In this document: in pieces, positions 33,728 through 44,509 of the stretch | Layout of the letters: every line of letters starts with the position of its first letter | How positions within the stretch are numbered: position 1 is the stretch's first letter | From: Homalodisca vitripennis | Lineage: Eukaryota > Arthropoda > Insecta > Hemiptera > Cicadellidae | Length of the DNA stretch: 64,000 nucleotides | Assembly: GCF_021130785.1 (NCBI RefSeq) | Contig: NC_060211.1 | Location: 29,311,001-29,375,000, forward strand | Reading direction: 5' to 3' | Program-made: the position numbers and the translations under genes | The notes under the pieces: generated by a model | What the model saw: only the letters and a program-made list of their open reading frames with translations | What the model was told of the DNA's origin: nothing | Databases searched by the model: none

Positions 33728-36679
33728 GTTCTTATGAGTAAGGTACATTTTCCTGCTCTTTATGTTATTATCTTGACTTTGATGTCTTTATAAAGTTGCA
33801 TATATATTGATGAAGTATCTCTTAACATTTTTTATGGATTTGATATACTAGCTTGAACTTAGGTTTGAAACCGAAGATCTATTTTCAGAGACTAATCGAA
33901 AAATAAGAGATTTAGCTCAGGCTTTCCAAGTGTTTTTCAATCAAATTTGCAGTACATTAGATCACACTTTCTACCCTTCTGTGCCATTTTGTAAACGTTT
34001 TCATTTTCTCTCGGCCCTCATATTTGTGATTTGTTACTTAGGTTTCATTTTTCTTATTGTGAGCGCAGTTCTTATTATACTGAATTCAATACATGCAATT
34101 TGGAATGTCTTTGTGGAGAGTGTACACATATTTAAGCCTTAATAGACGTATAAGTGGTACCGTACGATCTTCAGTTAGATTGGTGCAGAAGTTTTCAAGG
34201 AAGGGACGCACTTAAGGGAACTTTTGGAGTGGAGCTGGGTAACGTACCGAAATGAAGGATCGCCAAATATTCTCCTTTATGGCTCTTTTATAACTTAAGG
34301 AAAATATTTGCCTCGCGTATCCTTTCAATGTGTCGTACACTTACTGAAATCCGCCTTGTATCAGAACACTAAAACACATACATCCGTTTTAACTTAACTT
34401 ACACAACTTATATTTTACATAAATCTTTATTTTTGGGCTTTACACACTCAAACATAAACCCATTATTGGTTATAGCTACAACTAAGCATTGTAATGCATT
34501 TTTTAAGAAAACTGGTTCACGTTAGATTATGAATTTAATTTTGTATCGTTTTACTGGCACATGAGGAGTTAGCTTTGAAATTTAAACTTTTTTTAAGGTT
34601 CATAAAAATAAAAGAATATCTTCTGAAATAAATAAAGTTCAAACTAAAATCAAACTTCTTCTTAAAAATGATTACTGGATTAAAAATTAAAATAAAAACC
34701 TCTTGATGACTCTTAAATTGAAACTTGTAATATATTCTTCACTCCAAAAATGTACAAAGTTCTTACAGCTTGTCTTTTATTCAATTTTCAAAATTCAAAA
34801 CTTTCACACTCTAATCTGATCTGGCAATTCATCACTTTAATTTATCTTCAAAATTCAGTTATGTTTGTTACTAATTTTCTTTACTTAACTTTAACTATCA
34901 CTTCATTTCAGTGTTAGAAATTTTTATTATAAAAGTTCTTCAGTGCTAGAGAATTAAAAATTATTGCTGAAAGCATCTGTAACAACCACAAAACTCTTTT
35001 AGTATTTTTTACATAACATTTTATATACATGTGCTCACTGCACCAACAAGTTTTATATTGCACAGATAAAAAGGACAAGTTCCTAAATTCCCATTAAATT
35101 TAATTTTTACAACATTTCTTTCCCCAAAATTATTCAAAATAACTAAGAATGAATATTGACTGGACTCCAGTTAAAAGGTTCACTTACCCGCAGGTTCGAT
35201 GACGATTAGCAAAAAGACTAACTCTAAGCACTTTCAAAATCTACTCGTTACAATAACTTCCGATCAACTGAGACGGGAGGTACGGCACGTCTACTTCACC
35301 CCACCTCTCAATTTCGTTATCAAACAGTGCCATCTGCGATGCGCGCCTCGCTGATAGCAGCCTCTTTTGTACAGTCCAGTCCTTATCATTCTTCTGGGCA
35401 TACTCCTTCCATCGGTAATCCAGTTACCCCAGAATTACAATTTAATACAATCGGTACAATTGTAAGTATGTAGAACATGATAACAGAAACAGTTCAAGTA
35501 ATTTTGATCGATTTTCAACCATGGTACAATATATCATTCCGTATATTTACAAAGATATCAAGTATGGACGTCACAGATGACAACACAACGTTATTACCTT
35601 AACATTAAGGACGGTTTGATAAAATTTAAAAATAAAGCTTTAATAAACGTAAGCAACATACAGTTATCGTCGCTGCATGTCAGTGAAGAAAACAACTCAA
35701 TGTGATCACAAAAGTATAGCTGAATTGATTTATTTTACATAAACGGATTCATGTTCGGCTGTTTGCCTAAAATTAATTCCAGCGACTCTCTGAAATATGA
35801 TTAAAACTGCTCAATTGATTATTTATTTCGGTTAATTTCTCTACTAAACAGATAGACATCAGATGTTTTATCAGACGCCATTCTATATTTTATCAACCAA
35901 ATTAACGAAGTTATTAACAGTTTAGTTAATTGTTATACAAGTGGCATAAAAGGGAGATCAGAATTATTGATGTCTTTAATTCGGCTAAAACAATAAAACA
36001 ATTGCTCCATTTCCATAACTAATTACAACACTGTAGACTTGAAGTGTCAATGAACTTGTCAGATCTTGTTTGCAAGATATTACAACTACAATAGCCCAGA
36101 GTATAGCGCAATAGAACTTCGGATCTTCAGACTAGATATTCTCCAAAGTTTGCCTCTGTGTAAATAAGTATTGTAGTAATCTCTTTGGAGCTCTGTTTGT
36201 GTAAAGACAGACCCTTGTAATTATTTCCCTAACCCCCGCTTGCCCCACCTCCTCCTAAAACTGCCTTACCACTTACTCCACCTCCTCCTAAAACTGCCTT
36301 ATCTAATTTTAGACAACATAAATATTGAAGTGAGATAGATTATAATTACTTTGAGTACCCATGTTCAAATCCTTCTAGCCCTAATTATGCATCTGAAGTA
36401 ACATAGATTATTAAAGAGAGTTTATCTCCGCTATTGCAGCTTAGTTAAGTAATGACAACCATCTCCCTCGGGCTCATGGGTTGCATCACAATCCTTTTTA
36501 ATTACCTCCTCTACTCAAGGCACATATTTCTCCTATCATATTCTCCTAATCTGTCTGACATCAATAACATTGTCTTGTGGAGAATTTATCATGAACAACT
36601 ACTGCTCATCTGTAATCAGAGTAATAATTCCGAGGCTACAGAATCTAATAACTCTAGTAATTACTATTTCTTATACATA
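33728..36679. other. Non-coding; possible 5' exon near 35.2 kb
   Basis: AT-rich apart from 35180-35420. There the minus strand has a GC-richer segment ending in a strong splice donor (cctgcgg|gtaagtg at 35187). Nothing else is recognised. Confidence 0.35.
35188..35400 (-). other. Candidate untranslated first exon of a host gene
   Basis: On the minus strand a locally GC-rich stretch contains tctcagttgatc, which matches the arthropod initiator TCAGT at about 35270, with agatt about 28 nt downstream resembling a DPE. It ends at the consensus donor GG|GTAAGTG. No downstream coding exon was identified. Evidence is limited to short motifs. Confidence 0.25.
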
Positions 36680-37400
36680 TCTGGATTCCGTAATTGAAAA
36701 TCTACAGTGACCAATCTACTTCGGCTTTCAGTATGATTATGCAAGTTGACTGCATATACCTTGCTTACACTAAGGCGTTCGACGCGGTATGGCGTCACTT
36801 GTTGCTTGCTAAACTGCGGGGGTACGGAGTGCATGGATCTCTCTTGTCCTGGACTGAGAGTTTGGATCGCACCTGAACAGTTCGATTTAAATTGTGTCCT
36901 ATCACAACCCATTCCTGGTCAATCGGGTGTTCCGCAGGGCTTGCATCTAGCACCGTTAATGTTCTTTATTAACGAGTTGGCACACAAATACCCTCTCAAT
37001 ACCTCCTTTTAGATGACACTCTCGATATATTAAGTAAGATAACCACTGCAGATAATTGTACTCAGTTACAAAATTCCCTTACTGCCTTGTTTAGATTTGA
37101 GACTCTTGATCTAGGATTAAATCTCAACCAGTTGTTACTTACCAGTACTTACTAAACAGACTTGTCGATTGCCCAGAGATTCGGGACTCCATTGATTTTA
37201 AAGTGCCTAGAAGAGTACGATCCAAGAGAAGAGCACGATACAGGAGTCTTTTCGGTAAACAATTCCACCCTTATGGAGCACACGGATTTTAAGGTTAACA
37301 CGGATTTATTCTTCATGTTTTCAATAACGCCAACAAGTTAAGGAGTAATACTGACTTTTCGGCCACTCGATGGGAACCTACAATGGGTGTCTCAGACGGC
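36680..37400 (+). pseudogene. LINE reverse transcriptase, decayed
   Basis: Plus-strand blocks across shifting frames include KSTVTNLLRLS, VDCIYLAYTKAFDAVW, HLLLAKLRGYGVHGSLLSW, SGVPQGLHLAPLMFFINEL and the C-terminal IDFKVPRRVRS ... YGAH. These are RT motifs of a non-LTR element in the correct order. The YADD box is deleted between about 37010 and 37040. The T-rich sequence to about 37700 may be its 3' UTR. Confidence 0.75.
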
Positions 37401-38289
37401 AACTGCAGCCTTAACTTTGTTTTTTTATCTTTGCCTCATTGCTTTGTTGCAAAATGTTTCTCTCTTTTGTTAAGTGAGATGTCTCACATACATTTGGTAT
37501 TCAACTGTTTTTTTGCCTGCTGTTTTTGTTAGTTTGTTGCTGTCGTTAGCCGATTTATATTTAATATTTCCCGTGTTTGATCTTAGTAGGCCTATACGTT
37601 TACTATTCATTAATTAATTTCACTAATTTTAACCAGATTTTTTTGCATAAAGTATTTCTGACTAAATTATAGCGGTACCACACCTACATATTTGTTATTT
37701 AAAATGTTAGTGTTGTAAATTACCATATGCACTTTAGCTCCTCTCGTGGTTGTTATGCGTTACTTTGATGCACATGAATTTAATTTATTGTTGTTTAATT
37801 TTGAAACGGCTTTGTTTGTTAAGTTTATATACTGCATTTTATCGCAACTGTAACACATGCTTTCTTCGGCTAGATTCATGTAAAATGCACAATATTTTAT
37901 GAAGTCTATGGAATGGGAAACCGTTGGAAGTAATAAATGTCTAAACTGCTCCTGCATCTTCTCAATGCCATCAACATTAACAAATCTTGTGGAGACGTTA
38001 TCCCCAATGATTGAAGCTCAGTTAAGTAATCAATGTCTTCTATCCAAGGCTATAGTCCTTGTAATTGCCTCTTGGATTATGGGAGCTTCTGGACTCTGAG
38101 ACATCATATCTCCTGAGAGATCCAAGACTCTAGGGCATATAGTTTCTGGTAGATCTTGGCCTATGTTAGCTCCCGTCAAAGCGTGCTTCTCATCTGGCTG
38201 GTCCTGGCCTCTGCCGATGGTCAAAATCGGTCTCTAATTCTTCCTGGCCTTAGGAAGCTCTCAAGTTCAAGAAAATCCCAGCATATAGG
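37401..38289. other. Non-coding, nothing recognised
   Basis: T-rich, then mixed sequence leading into the 113-bp array. No gene is supported. Confidence 0.4.
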
Positions 38290-39470
38290 AGATCGTGGCC
38301 TCTGGCACGTTCTGGTCTTTAGCATTACCCCGTTTCTTGAATCGTAAGGTCTGCAAAAGCGGCGAGTCTGTGGTTGCTCCAGGCATCTTGACTCCCTCTG
38401 AAGAAGCTCACGGCCTCTGACACGTTCTGGTCTCTCTGGTCTCAGGCATTACTCGGATTTTTGCAACATAAGGTCTGCGAGAGCGTCCAGTATGTGTTTT
38501 TTTTTTGTTCTCTTAGGACAAGAAGCTTATAAATTGCACTTAGTCCTGTAAGAAACTTTGCGCTGCTTCCGGAGTGACAGGATATTCAGGATAGGTAAGG
38601 TTAGGCAGAAGGGGCCGCCTGCTATCGAGATCCACGAGGAAGAATTAGGGCACTACATCTCAAAGTCATGTCTCCCCGGAAGAAGGGGAGGCCAGCTCTG
38701 AACCAGCCTCTCCAGTCAAAGTAGGCAGGGGGTGGCACACCCTGGTTGAGGTTAACAAGAACCTCTTGAGGTTAGGGAACGAACCCCACCAACTCCAACA
38801 GTCATCTCCCACAGTAGACTAGACCTATCGAATTGCAAATGAACCCCAGAATTTCAACAATTGCGGTTAGTGATGTGCCGCTGCTGGACATCCATAAGGT
38901 TGCCCAGATTGAAGTGGCACATCGGTTTTTGCTGTGTCCAGTAGTGGGTTCAACTGGTAGGTATAAACCAGCCAGAAGTAATCCCTGGTGGAGTCCAGTA
39001 TGTGTCATCTTAACTCCCTCTGAAGAAGCTCTCGGCCTCTGGCACGTTCTGGTGTCTGAAATTGCCCAGCTTCTTGCAACATAAGGTATGCGAGAGCGTC
39101 CAGTATGTAGTTGCGCACGGTATCAACTCCCTCTGAAGACATCCCCGGCCTCTGGCACGTTCTGGACTCTGGCATTGTCCAGCTTCTTGCAACATAAGGT
39201 CTGCGAGAACGTCCAGTCTGTAGTTGCGCACGGTATCAACTCCCTCGGAAGAAGCTCTCGGCCTTTGGCACGTTCTGGACTCTGGCATTGCCCAGCTTCT
39301 TGCAACATAAGGTCTGCGAGAACGTCCAGTCTGTAGTTGCGCACGGTATCAACTCCCTCTGAAGAAGCTCTCGGCCTTTGGCACGTTCTGGACTCTGGCA
39401 TTGCCCAGCTTCTTGCAACATAAGGTCCGTGAGAGCGCCGTGTTTCTAGTTGCTCCATGCTCATTAAAAC
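38290..39470. repeat. 113-bp tandem array, interrupted by a retroposon
   Basis: The landmark tccctctgaag (or cggaag) occurs at 38393, 39015, 39128, 39241 and 39354; the last four are exactly 113 bp apart. Units carry ctcggcctctggcacgttct and cttcttgcaacataaggtct. The array is continuous in sequence if the insert 38498-38992 and one target duplication are removed. The unit is GC-richer than its surroundings. Minus-strand frames of up to 113 codons are by-products. Confidence 0.9.
38498..38992 (-). mobile_element. 495-bp retroposon with A-tail and 13-bp target duplication
   Basis: Flanked by exact 13-bp repeats gtccagtatgtgt (38485-38497 and 38993-39005). A run of T at its left end is a poly(A) tail on the minus strand. 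Its 5' half is shared with 48800-49060 (aaccgatgtg, tggatatccaggagcggcac-like block, tctagtctactg, gagatgactgttggagtt). There is no ORF. The long duplication and A-tail indicate LINE-mediated retroposition of a non-coding RNA, i.e. a SINE or SINE-like family. I could not assign the head to tRNA, 5S or 7SL. Confidence 0.8.
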
Positions 39471-39818
39471 ATGAGGGCAATTCTTTTCGTGTATTGAAAT
39501 ATATAATTTTCTTCTTGTCTTAAAACCTTAATACATGTAAATATGCACTTTTTAGGTTTTTAGTGCATGTTTTTCTATTAAGCTTTTGCACCTGAGGTAG
39601 AGGATAGATTTAAATAATCGAAATGTAGTGTTAAACATTTTGTAAAATATAACGACGGCAAACGGCAGAAACCCTATTTTCCTTTCCAAACAGCATTAAT
39701 TGATATGATCGATCCGTGGTGTTAATGCATACCAACAAAATTAATCAGAGTTTTTTTAAATATTTTCAATTTTTCCAAAATAATCAACTGTGAATTCTAT
39801 GCGGATTTTGGAATTATA
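39471..39818. other. Non-coding spacer
   Basis: AT-rich sequence between the 113-bp array and the mariner element; nothing recognised. Confidence 0.5.
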
Positions 39819-40753
39819 CGAGGGTCGTCCATAAAGTAACCGCCGCTTGGGCGTAGCGCGATAAGTAGTGGGGGTGGCGCCGCCATTTTTACATCGGCGT
39901 GCGCAGCCGTTCAGTACGCTTCTAGCTGTGCAAGGGAGAGCATCGTGCGATCGCGCGTTCTTTTGTTACAACGTAAAAACTAAAAACATGAGCGCCGTGA
40001 TAGAAAATCCCGCCAAGTGTGAAGTGCGTGGTGTAATAAGATTTCTGTGGTCGAAAAGTTACACAGCAGCTGAAATTCATCGTGAATTGAGTGCGGTGTA
40101 TGGCCCAAACATTATGGGCAAAGGTGTAGTCCGTCAATGGGTTCGTTTTTTAGAAATGGAAGAACGAACGTTCACGATGAAGACCGGAGTGGTAGGCCAT
40201 CTCTCGTCAGTGATGACTTGGTGAACAAATTGGATGAGAAAATTCGCGAGAACCGTCGCTTCACAATCTCGGAACTTTCAGATCATTTTCCGGCTACGAC
40301 GAGCGATTCAAAAACAAGCACTGTGGTCTTCTGACAACTGGTGTTGTGTTTGTCCATGACAACGCCCGCCCTCATACAGCTCAAAGAACAACAGAACTTT
40401 TAGAAAAGTTCAAATGGGACGTTTTTGACCACCCCTCCTACAGCCCGGACTTGGCTCCCAGTGATTTCCATCTTTTCCCGTACATGAAGCGGTGGCTTGC
40501 ATCTCGGAGGTTTGCGAGTGATGAAGAGCTTCAAAACGCTGTGATAGGTTGGCTACGTTCTCAGGCGGCAGATTTTTTTAAAGACGGAATTTCAAAAACT
40601 GTTAAAAGATATGATAAGTGCTTGAATTTGTATGGTGAATATGTAGAAAAGTAGAGAAAAGCTGTAGTTGTAACACTTATATAATAAACTTTTTGTATCT
40701 CAACTGGTTTATTTTTTATTCCAAAACGGAGGTTACTTTGTGGACGACCCTCG
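39819..40753 (+). mobile_element. mariner transposon, internally deleted
   Basis: Terminal inverted repeats CGAGGGTCGTCCATAAAGTA and (opposite strand) CGAGGGTCGTCCACAAAGTA, flanked by TA on both sides (39817-39818, 40754-40755). At 935 bp it is about 350 bp shorter than a usual 1.3-kb mariner. The missing part is the middle of the transposase. Confidence 0.95.
39988..40654 (+). pseudogene. mariner transposase, deleted and frameshifted
   Basis: ATG 39988 begins the HTH DNA-binding domain (SAVIENPAKCEV, SKSYTAAEIHREL). A frame change at about 40140 leads to GRTNVHDEDRSGRPSLV (40137-40334). At about 40310 sequence equivalent to residue ~110 (SDHFP) joins sequence equivalent to ~230 (RLRRAIQK). 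This deletes the region holding the first catalytic aspartate. The rest (40320-40654) keeps the second and third acidic residues of DD34D in HDNARPHTA and SYSPDLAPSDFHLFP, and the C-terminal tail to a stop at 40652. It cannot catalyse transposition but could be mobilised in trans. Confidence 0.9.
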
Positions 40754-40755
40754 TA

Positions 40756-42218
40756 GTAAGATGTAAATACCCTATTGTGGCAGTAAATAATATATTTTAC
40801 TTACATTTACCAATAACGACAAAGTTTTGTACAATATAGTAAACTGCATTTCATAAAGATAGTTACTATTTGAGAATTTGCTTAAAATTGAAAACGTCGA
40901 GAAAACCCACGCCTATCGAAACTGGTATTTAAAACGAGAAGGCAATGATCGTGCTTTGGCGCATTTAATTGATCAACATCCTCCTGTGTCCAATAGTTTA
41001 CATCGACTGTCTTCGACTAAACAGTTTTTATTGTTTTAAACATTACCAGCACGTATAAACAAAGCTGCACAGCATTTGGATTAATAGTTTTTGTATATAC
41101 TTTTGATCGAATTCGTTTTTTTTTACTACACATTCTAGAGAGTGGAAATAAGTTTCAAAGGGGTTAGTTTCAAAGAGACAGCACGAATTTGGATGGGATT
41201 TACAATAATAACTACATGGAAGGATTGAATCTAATTTATTTCTTATATATTTAACAAACAGTCAAATATAAAGTGCAAAACAATTGAAGTAGGAACATAT
41301 GTAGATAAAAGCACAAATTGACCATGCATAACGGTTAACTTTATATAAGTTTTATACAAAAATGGGATACCTATATATGTGTATTGGCTGGCACACAGTT
41401 TTAAACTTAAATTAGTGTTACTGACAGTTATTTTGTACCGTAATGACGTCTAGTTTTCCCCACGGAATCATTTGTGCAATAGAAAATACAAACAGACGGC
41501 CTTGATAACCTCAAGCTAATCAATCAAGGGTCATAGCTTAAAATAATTACATTTTGATTGGTTGACTTGTTGTGTGATTAATCACGATATACACCAAATA
41601 AAAAATACTCATAAATCATGGTGATCAAGTTTTCTTTCTTTTTCCAGTATTGAAAAAGATATCTTAAAGGACGTGACCGGAAATATTGCATTGAAAACTG
41701 TTTACACGACCGCTTAAAAGATGAGGTTAATGTGATGTGTGGTAGGGATTTTCCAAGAATGAAAATCCCTATCTCGAATGTGAACCAATCGTAACAAGCC
41801 AACTGATTACACAAGAATTCAATAGACGGACTAATAAATGTTGGGAGTAGGGAGGAGAGTGCGATAGTTGAGTTACAGAATTCTACATTGTTCCATCCCA
41901 AGTGTCCACACAACGTCTGCAGATACGATGATGTAAGTATACCTCTGCCAGATGTTAAGCTTAAGCAGTTTTGCCAATTTAAACATTTCCTAAATTGAAA
42001 TGATTAAGTCGATTAAAATAACTTAAATATTGTACAATTTTGTATTGAAGAGTGTGTTTTAATAAGTGAGGGCTATGGAGTTTGAATCTCATACCACAAA
42101 ATGTGTAAACACTGTAGTGATGTTATTTATTGTCATTAAATAACACCCACTATGAACTTAAAAAGGTTTTGAGTATTAGACATAGTAGTTTTGTGAAGAA
42201 AACATGATATTTTAAAAA
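40756..42218. other. Non-coding; one orphan exon-like segment
   Basis: AT-rich. At 41648-41932 (plus) a strong acceptor and donor bracket 285 bp (separate entry). A 111-codon minus-strand open frame overlaps it (41578-41913) without a recognisable family. Nothing else is supported. Confidence 0.35.
41648..41932 (+). other. Exon-like segment with strong splice sites
   Basis: The acceptor is ttttctttctttttccag (long pyrimidine tract, ending 41647) and the donor is gatgat|gtaagtata. Between them no single frame is open throughout. The last third reads VELQNSTLFHPKCPHNVCRY, and earlier frames hit stops. It could be a decayed exon, a non-coding exon or chance. Confidence 0.25.
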
Positions 42219-42530
42219 ACATTTGCTATCGTTTAGTGATAAAAAAAATCAGTAACAGTGCGTTTCGAGATTTGCAATCTGATCTCTTCTTCAGGTAAAA
42301 AAACTAACCTAACACATCATTTTAGGAATTATTCTAACTTACGTGTGCCACAACGCTCTGGTATGATTTGTTTATTTTAACCTAGTTTGTAATGTGTTAG
42401 GTTAGTTTTTTCCCTGAAAAAGAGATCAGATTGCAGATCTCGAATCGTAGTGTTGATTTTTTTGTGTCACTGAACGATGGCAAATGTCCAAAATAATCCT
42501 GTTTCCTTCTCAATCCTTCCATTGTGAAAA
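42219..42530. mobile_element. Foldback MITE family B, compact copy
   Basis: 312 bp with both arms. The left arm reads catttgctatcgtttagtga ... cgtttcgagatttgcaatct ... cttcttcagg; the right arm is its inverse, ending gatggcaaatgtccaaaata and then atcctgtttcc. The middle is shortened relative to 1283-1840. Confidence 0.8.
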
Positions 42531-43149
42531 ACAAACTTATAGTAGCTTTATTGGTTAATTTTAAAGTACCATTGAACTTTGTTCTACATTCATCGTTTTC
42601 ATGCCATCTATGATATAATGAAAGTTATCGTGATGATTTGGCTATTTTAATACATTTTACATTACAAGGGCATCGTGTTACACGGCACGTCAGTAATTAA
42701 TAAACTCGTTATTACTATTATTTACAGTTACATTGCAAAGTTATAAATACAGTACATATAAAAAAAGTTACTGTTCATTACAAAACTTCCAATTAATTCA
42801 ATTGTTTCGTAGGGTTTTTATACCTGTAAGAAAGTACTTGAGAGATTGGAACGTCTTTGGAAGATGATGTAAATTATTAATTAATTCAATTGCACTTTTA
42901 TATACAATATACGTCATTTGTTATAAAAATCTTGTACACAAATAAAATATGTTGTGTTGATACTTTTGTAGAGTAAGCATATAAATATTCTTTTATACAT
43001 CTCTTGTGAGTCTTGTGAAGTTTAACTCTTAATGCCTAAATAACTACTGCAAAGTGCCGAGGAAGGTTTAAAGTAAGTTCTTGATCAGACATTTAAAATT
43101 GTTGTAACCATTATTATTTAAATCAGAGTAATCAATATATTTTGCAAAC
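42531..43149. other. Non-coding, nothing recognised
   Basis: AT-rich flank of the 110-bp array. Confidence 0.4.
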
Positions 43150-43171
43150 AAAACACAAGTAAGCTTAACAT

Positions 43172-44395
43172 TTGGTACAAATGTAGTAACAATGTAACTG
43201 TTATATGTCAGTGTTCCAGGTATATTCAGGCATCTACCATGAAGTGTACACAACTTGTGTTCTTGGTGCTGTGTTGCATCTCTTGTACAAATGTAGTAAC
43301 AATTTAACTGTTATATGTGAATGTTCCAGGTATATTCAGGCATCTACCATGAAGTGTACACAACTTGTGTTCTTGGTGCTGTGTTGCATCTCTTGTACAA
43401 ATGTAGTAACAATGTAACTGTTATATGTGAATGTTCCAGGTATATTCAGGCATCTACCATGAAGTGTACACAACTTGTGTTCTTGGTGCTGTGTTGCATC
43501 TCTTGTACAAATGTAGTAACAATGTAACTGTTATATGTGAATGTTCCAGGTATATTCAGGCATCTACCATGAAGTGTACGCAACTTGTGTTCTTGGTTCT
43601 GTGTTGCATCTCTTGTACAAATGCAGTAACAATGTAACTGTTATATGTGAATGTTCCAGGTATATTCAGGCATCTACCATGAAGTGTACGCAACTTGTGT
43701 TCTTGGTTCTGTGTTGCATCTCTTGTACAAATGCAGTAACAATGTAACTGTTATATGTGAATGTTCCAGTTATATTCAGGCATCTGCCATGAAGTGTACG
43801 CAACTTGTGTTCTTGGTTCTGTGTTGCATCTCTTGTACAAATGTAGTAACAATGTAACTGTTATATGTGAATGTTCCAGGTATATTCAGGCATCTACCAT
43901 GAAGTGTACGCAACTTGTGTTCCTGGTTCTGTGTTGCATCTCTTGTACAAATGTAGTAACAATGTAACTGTTATATGTGAATGTTCCAGGTATATTCAGG
44001 CATCTACCATGAAGTGTACACAACTTGTGTTCCTGGTTCTGTGTTGCATCTCTTGTACAAATGTAGTAACAATGTAACTGTTATATGTGAATGTTCCAGG
44101 TGTATTCAGGCATCTACCATGAAGTGTACACAACTTGTGTTCCTGGTTCTGTGTTGCATCTCTTGTACAAATGTAGTAACAATGTAACTGTTATATGTGA
44201 ATGTTCCAGGTGTATTCAGGCATCTACCATGAAGTGTACACAACTTGTGTTCCTGGTTCTGTGTTGCATCTCTTGTACAAATGTAGTAACAATGTAACTG
44301 TTATATGTGAATGTTCCAGGTGTATTCAGGCATCTACCATGAAGTGTACGCAACTTGTGTTCCTGGTTTTTGTGTTGCATCTCTTCTATCCAGAC
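43172..44395 (+). repeat. 110-bp tandem array, 11 units, each with a signal-peptide-like leader
   Basis: ATG codons recur exactly every 110 bp from 43239 to 44339 (11 units). Each unit reads tgttccag/gtatattcag, then gcatctaccATG, then codons for MKCTQLVFLV-LCCISCTN, then VVT (AVT in units 4-5), then AAT|GTAACTG. The leader has a basic n-region (K2), a hydrophobic core and small residues after it, the layout of a eukaryotic signal peptide. Differences between units 1-10 inside the leader are ACA/ACG, TTG/CTG and GTG/GTT (all synonymous) and one V/A. Unit 1 has lost the GT of the potential donor (aatttaact). Unit 11 diverges after the core. Confidence 0.9.
43349..44291 (+). CDS. Candidate alternative signal-peptide exons (units 2-10)
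   Basis: Inference. Each ATG (43349 + n x 110, n = 0 to 8) opens about 65 coding nt ending at donor AACAAT|GTAACT, leaving two bases of a codon (phase 2). The next coding exon I recognise (48436) begins by completing a codon with one base, so splicing from any unit gives an open fusion ...VVT-I-FHELPTT.... The downstream protein has at least five N-x-S/T sequons, which fits the secretory pathway. Upstream acceptors (ttccag, attcag) precede each ATG, so units could equally be internal exons after a 5' UTR exon. Alternative: the array is an ordinary satellite derived from one exon and only one unit, or none, is used. Confidence 0.35.
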
Positions 44396-44509
44396 ACATT
44401 TCCATTCACATTACCATCAACATTCAACAGCGTAAGAAAATATTACAACTACTTAAGAATTAGCATAGCTGGACAAAATACTGGTTCATACTTATTATCG
44501 ATCATATAA
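44339..44509 (+). CDS. Small ORF from the last, diverged repeat unit
   Basis: A 56-codon frame from the eleventh ATG. It keeps MKCTQLVFLV and then diverges to FVLHLFYPDTF and on to a stop at 44507, giving a short leader-bearing peptide. No family is recognised and no TATA or poly(A) signal is obvious apart from aataaataaat at 44545. It may only be the repeat running into unique sequence. Confidence 0.2.
   Translation: MKCTQLVFLVFVLHLFYPDTFPFTLPSTFNSVRKYYNYLRISIAGQNTGSYLLSII

Noticed and set aside
39010..39464. Minus-strand ORFs with repeated Arg/Cys-rich peptides
   Set aside because: Frames across the 113-bp array; the period is not a multiple of three, so the peptide changes frame unit by unit.
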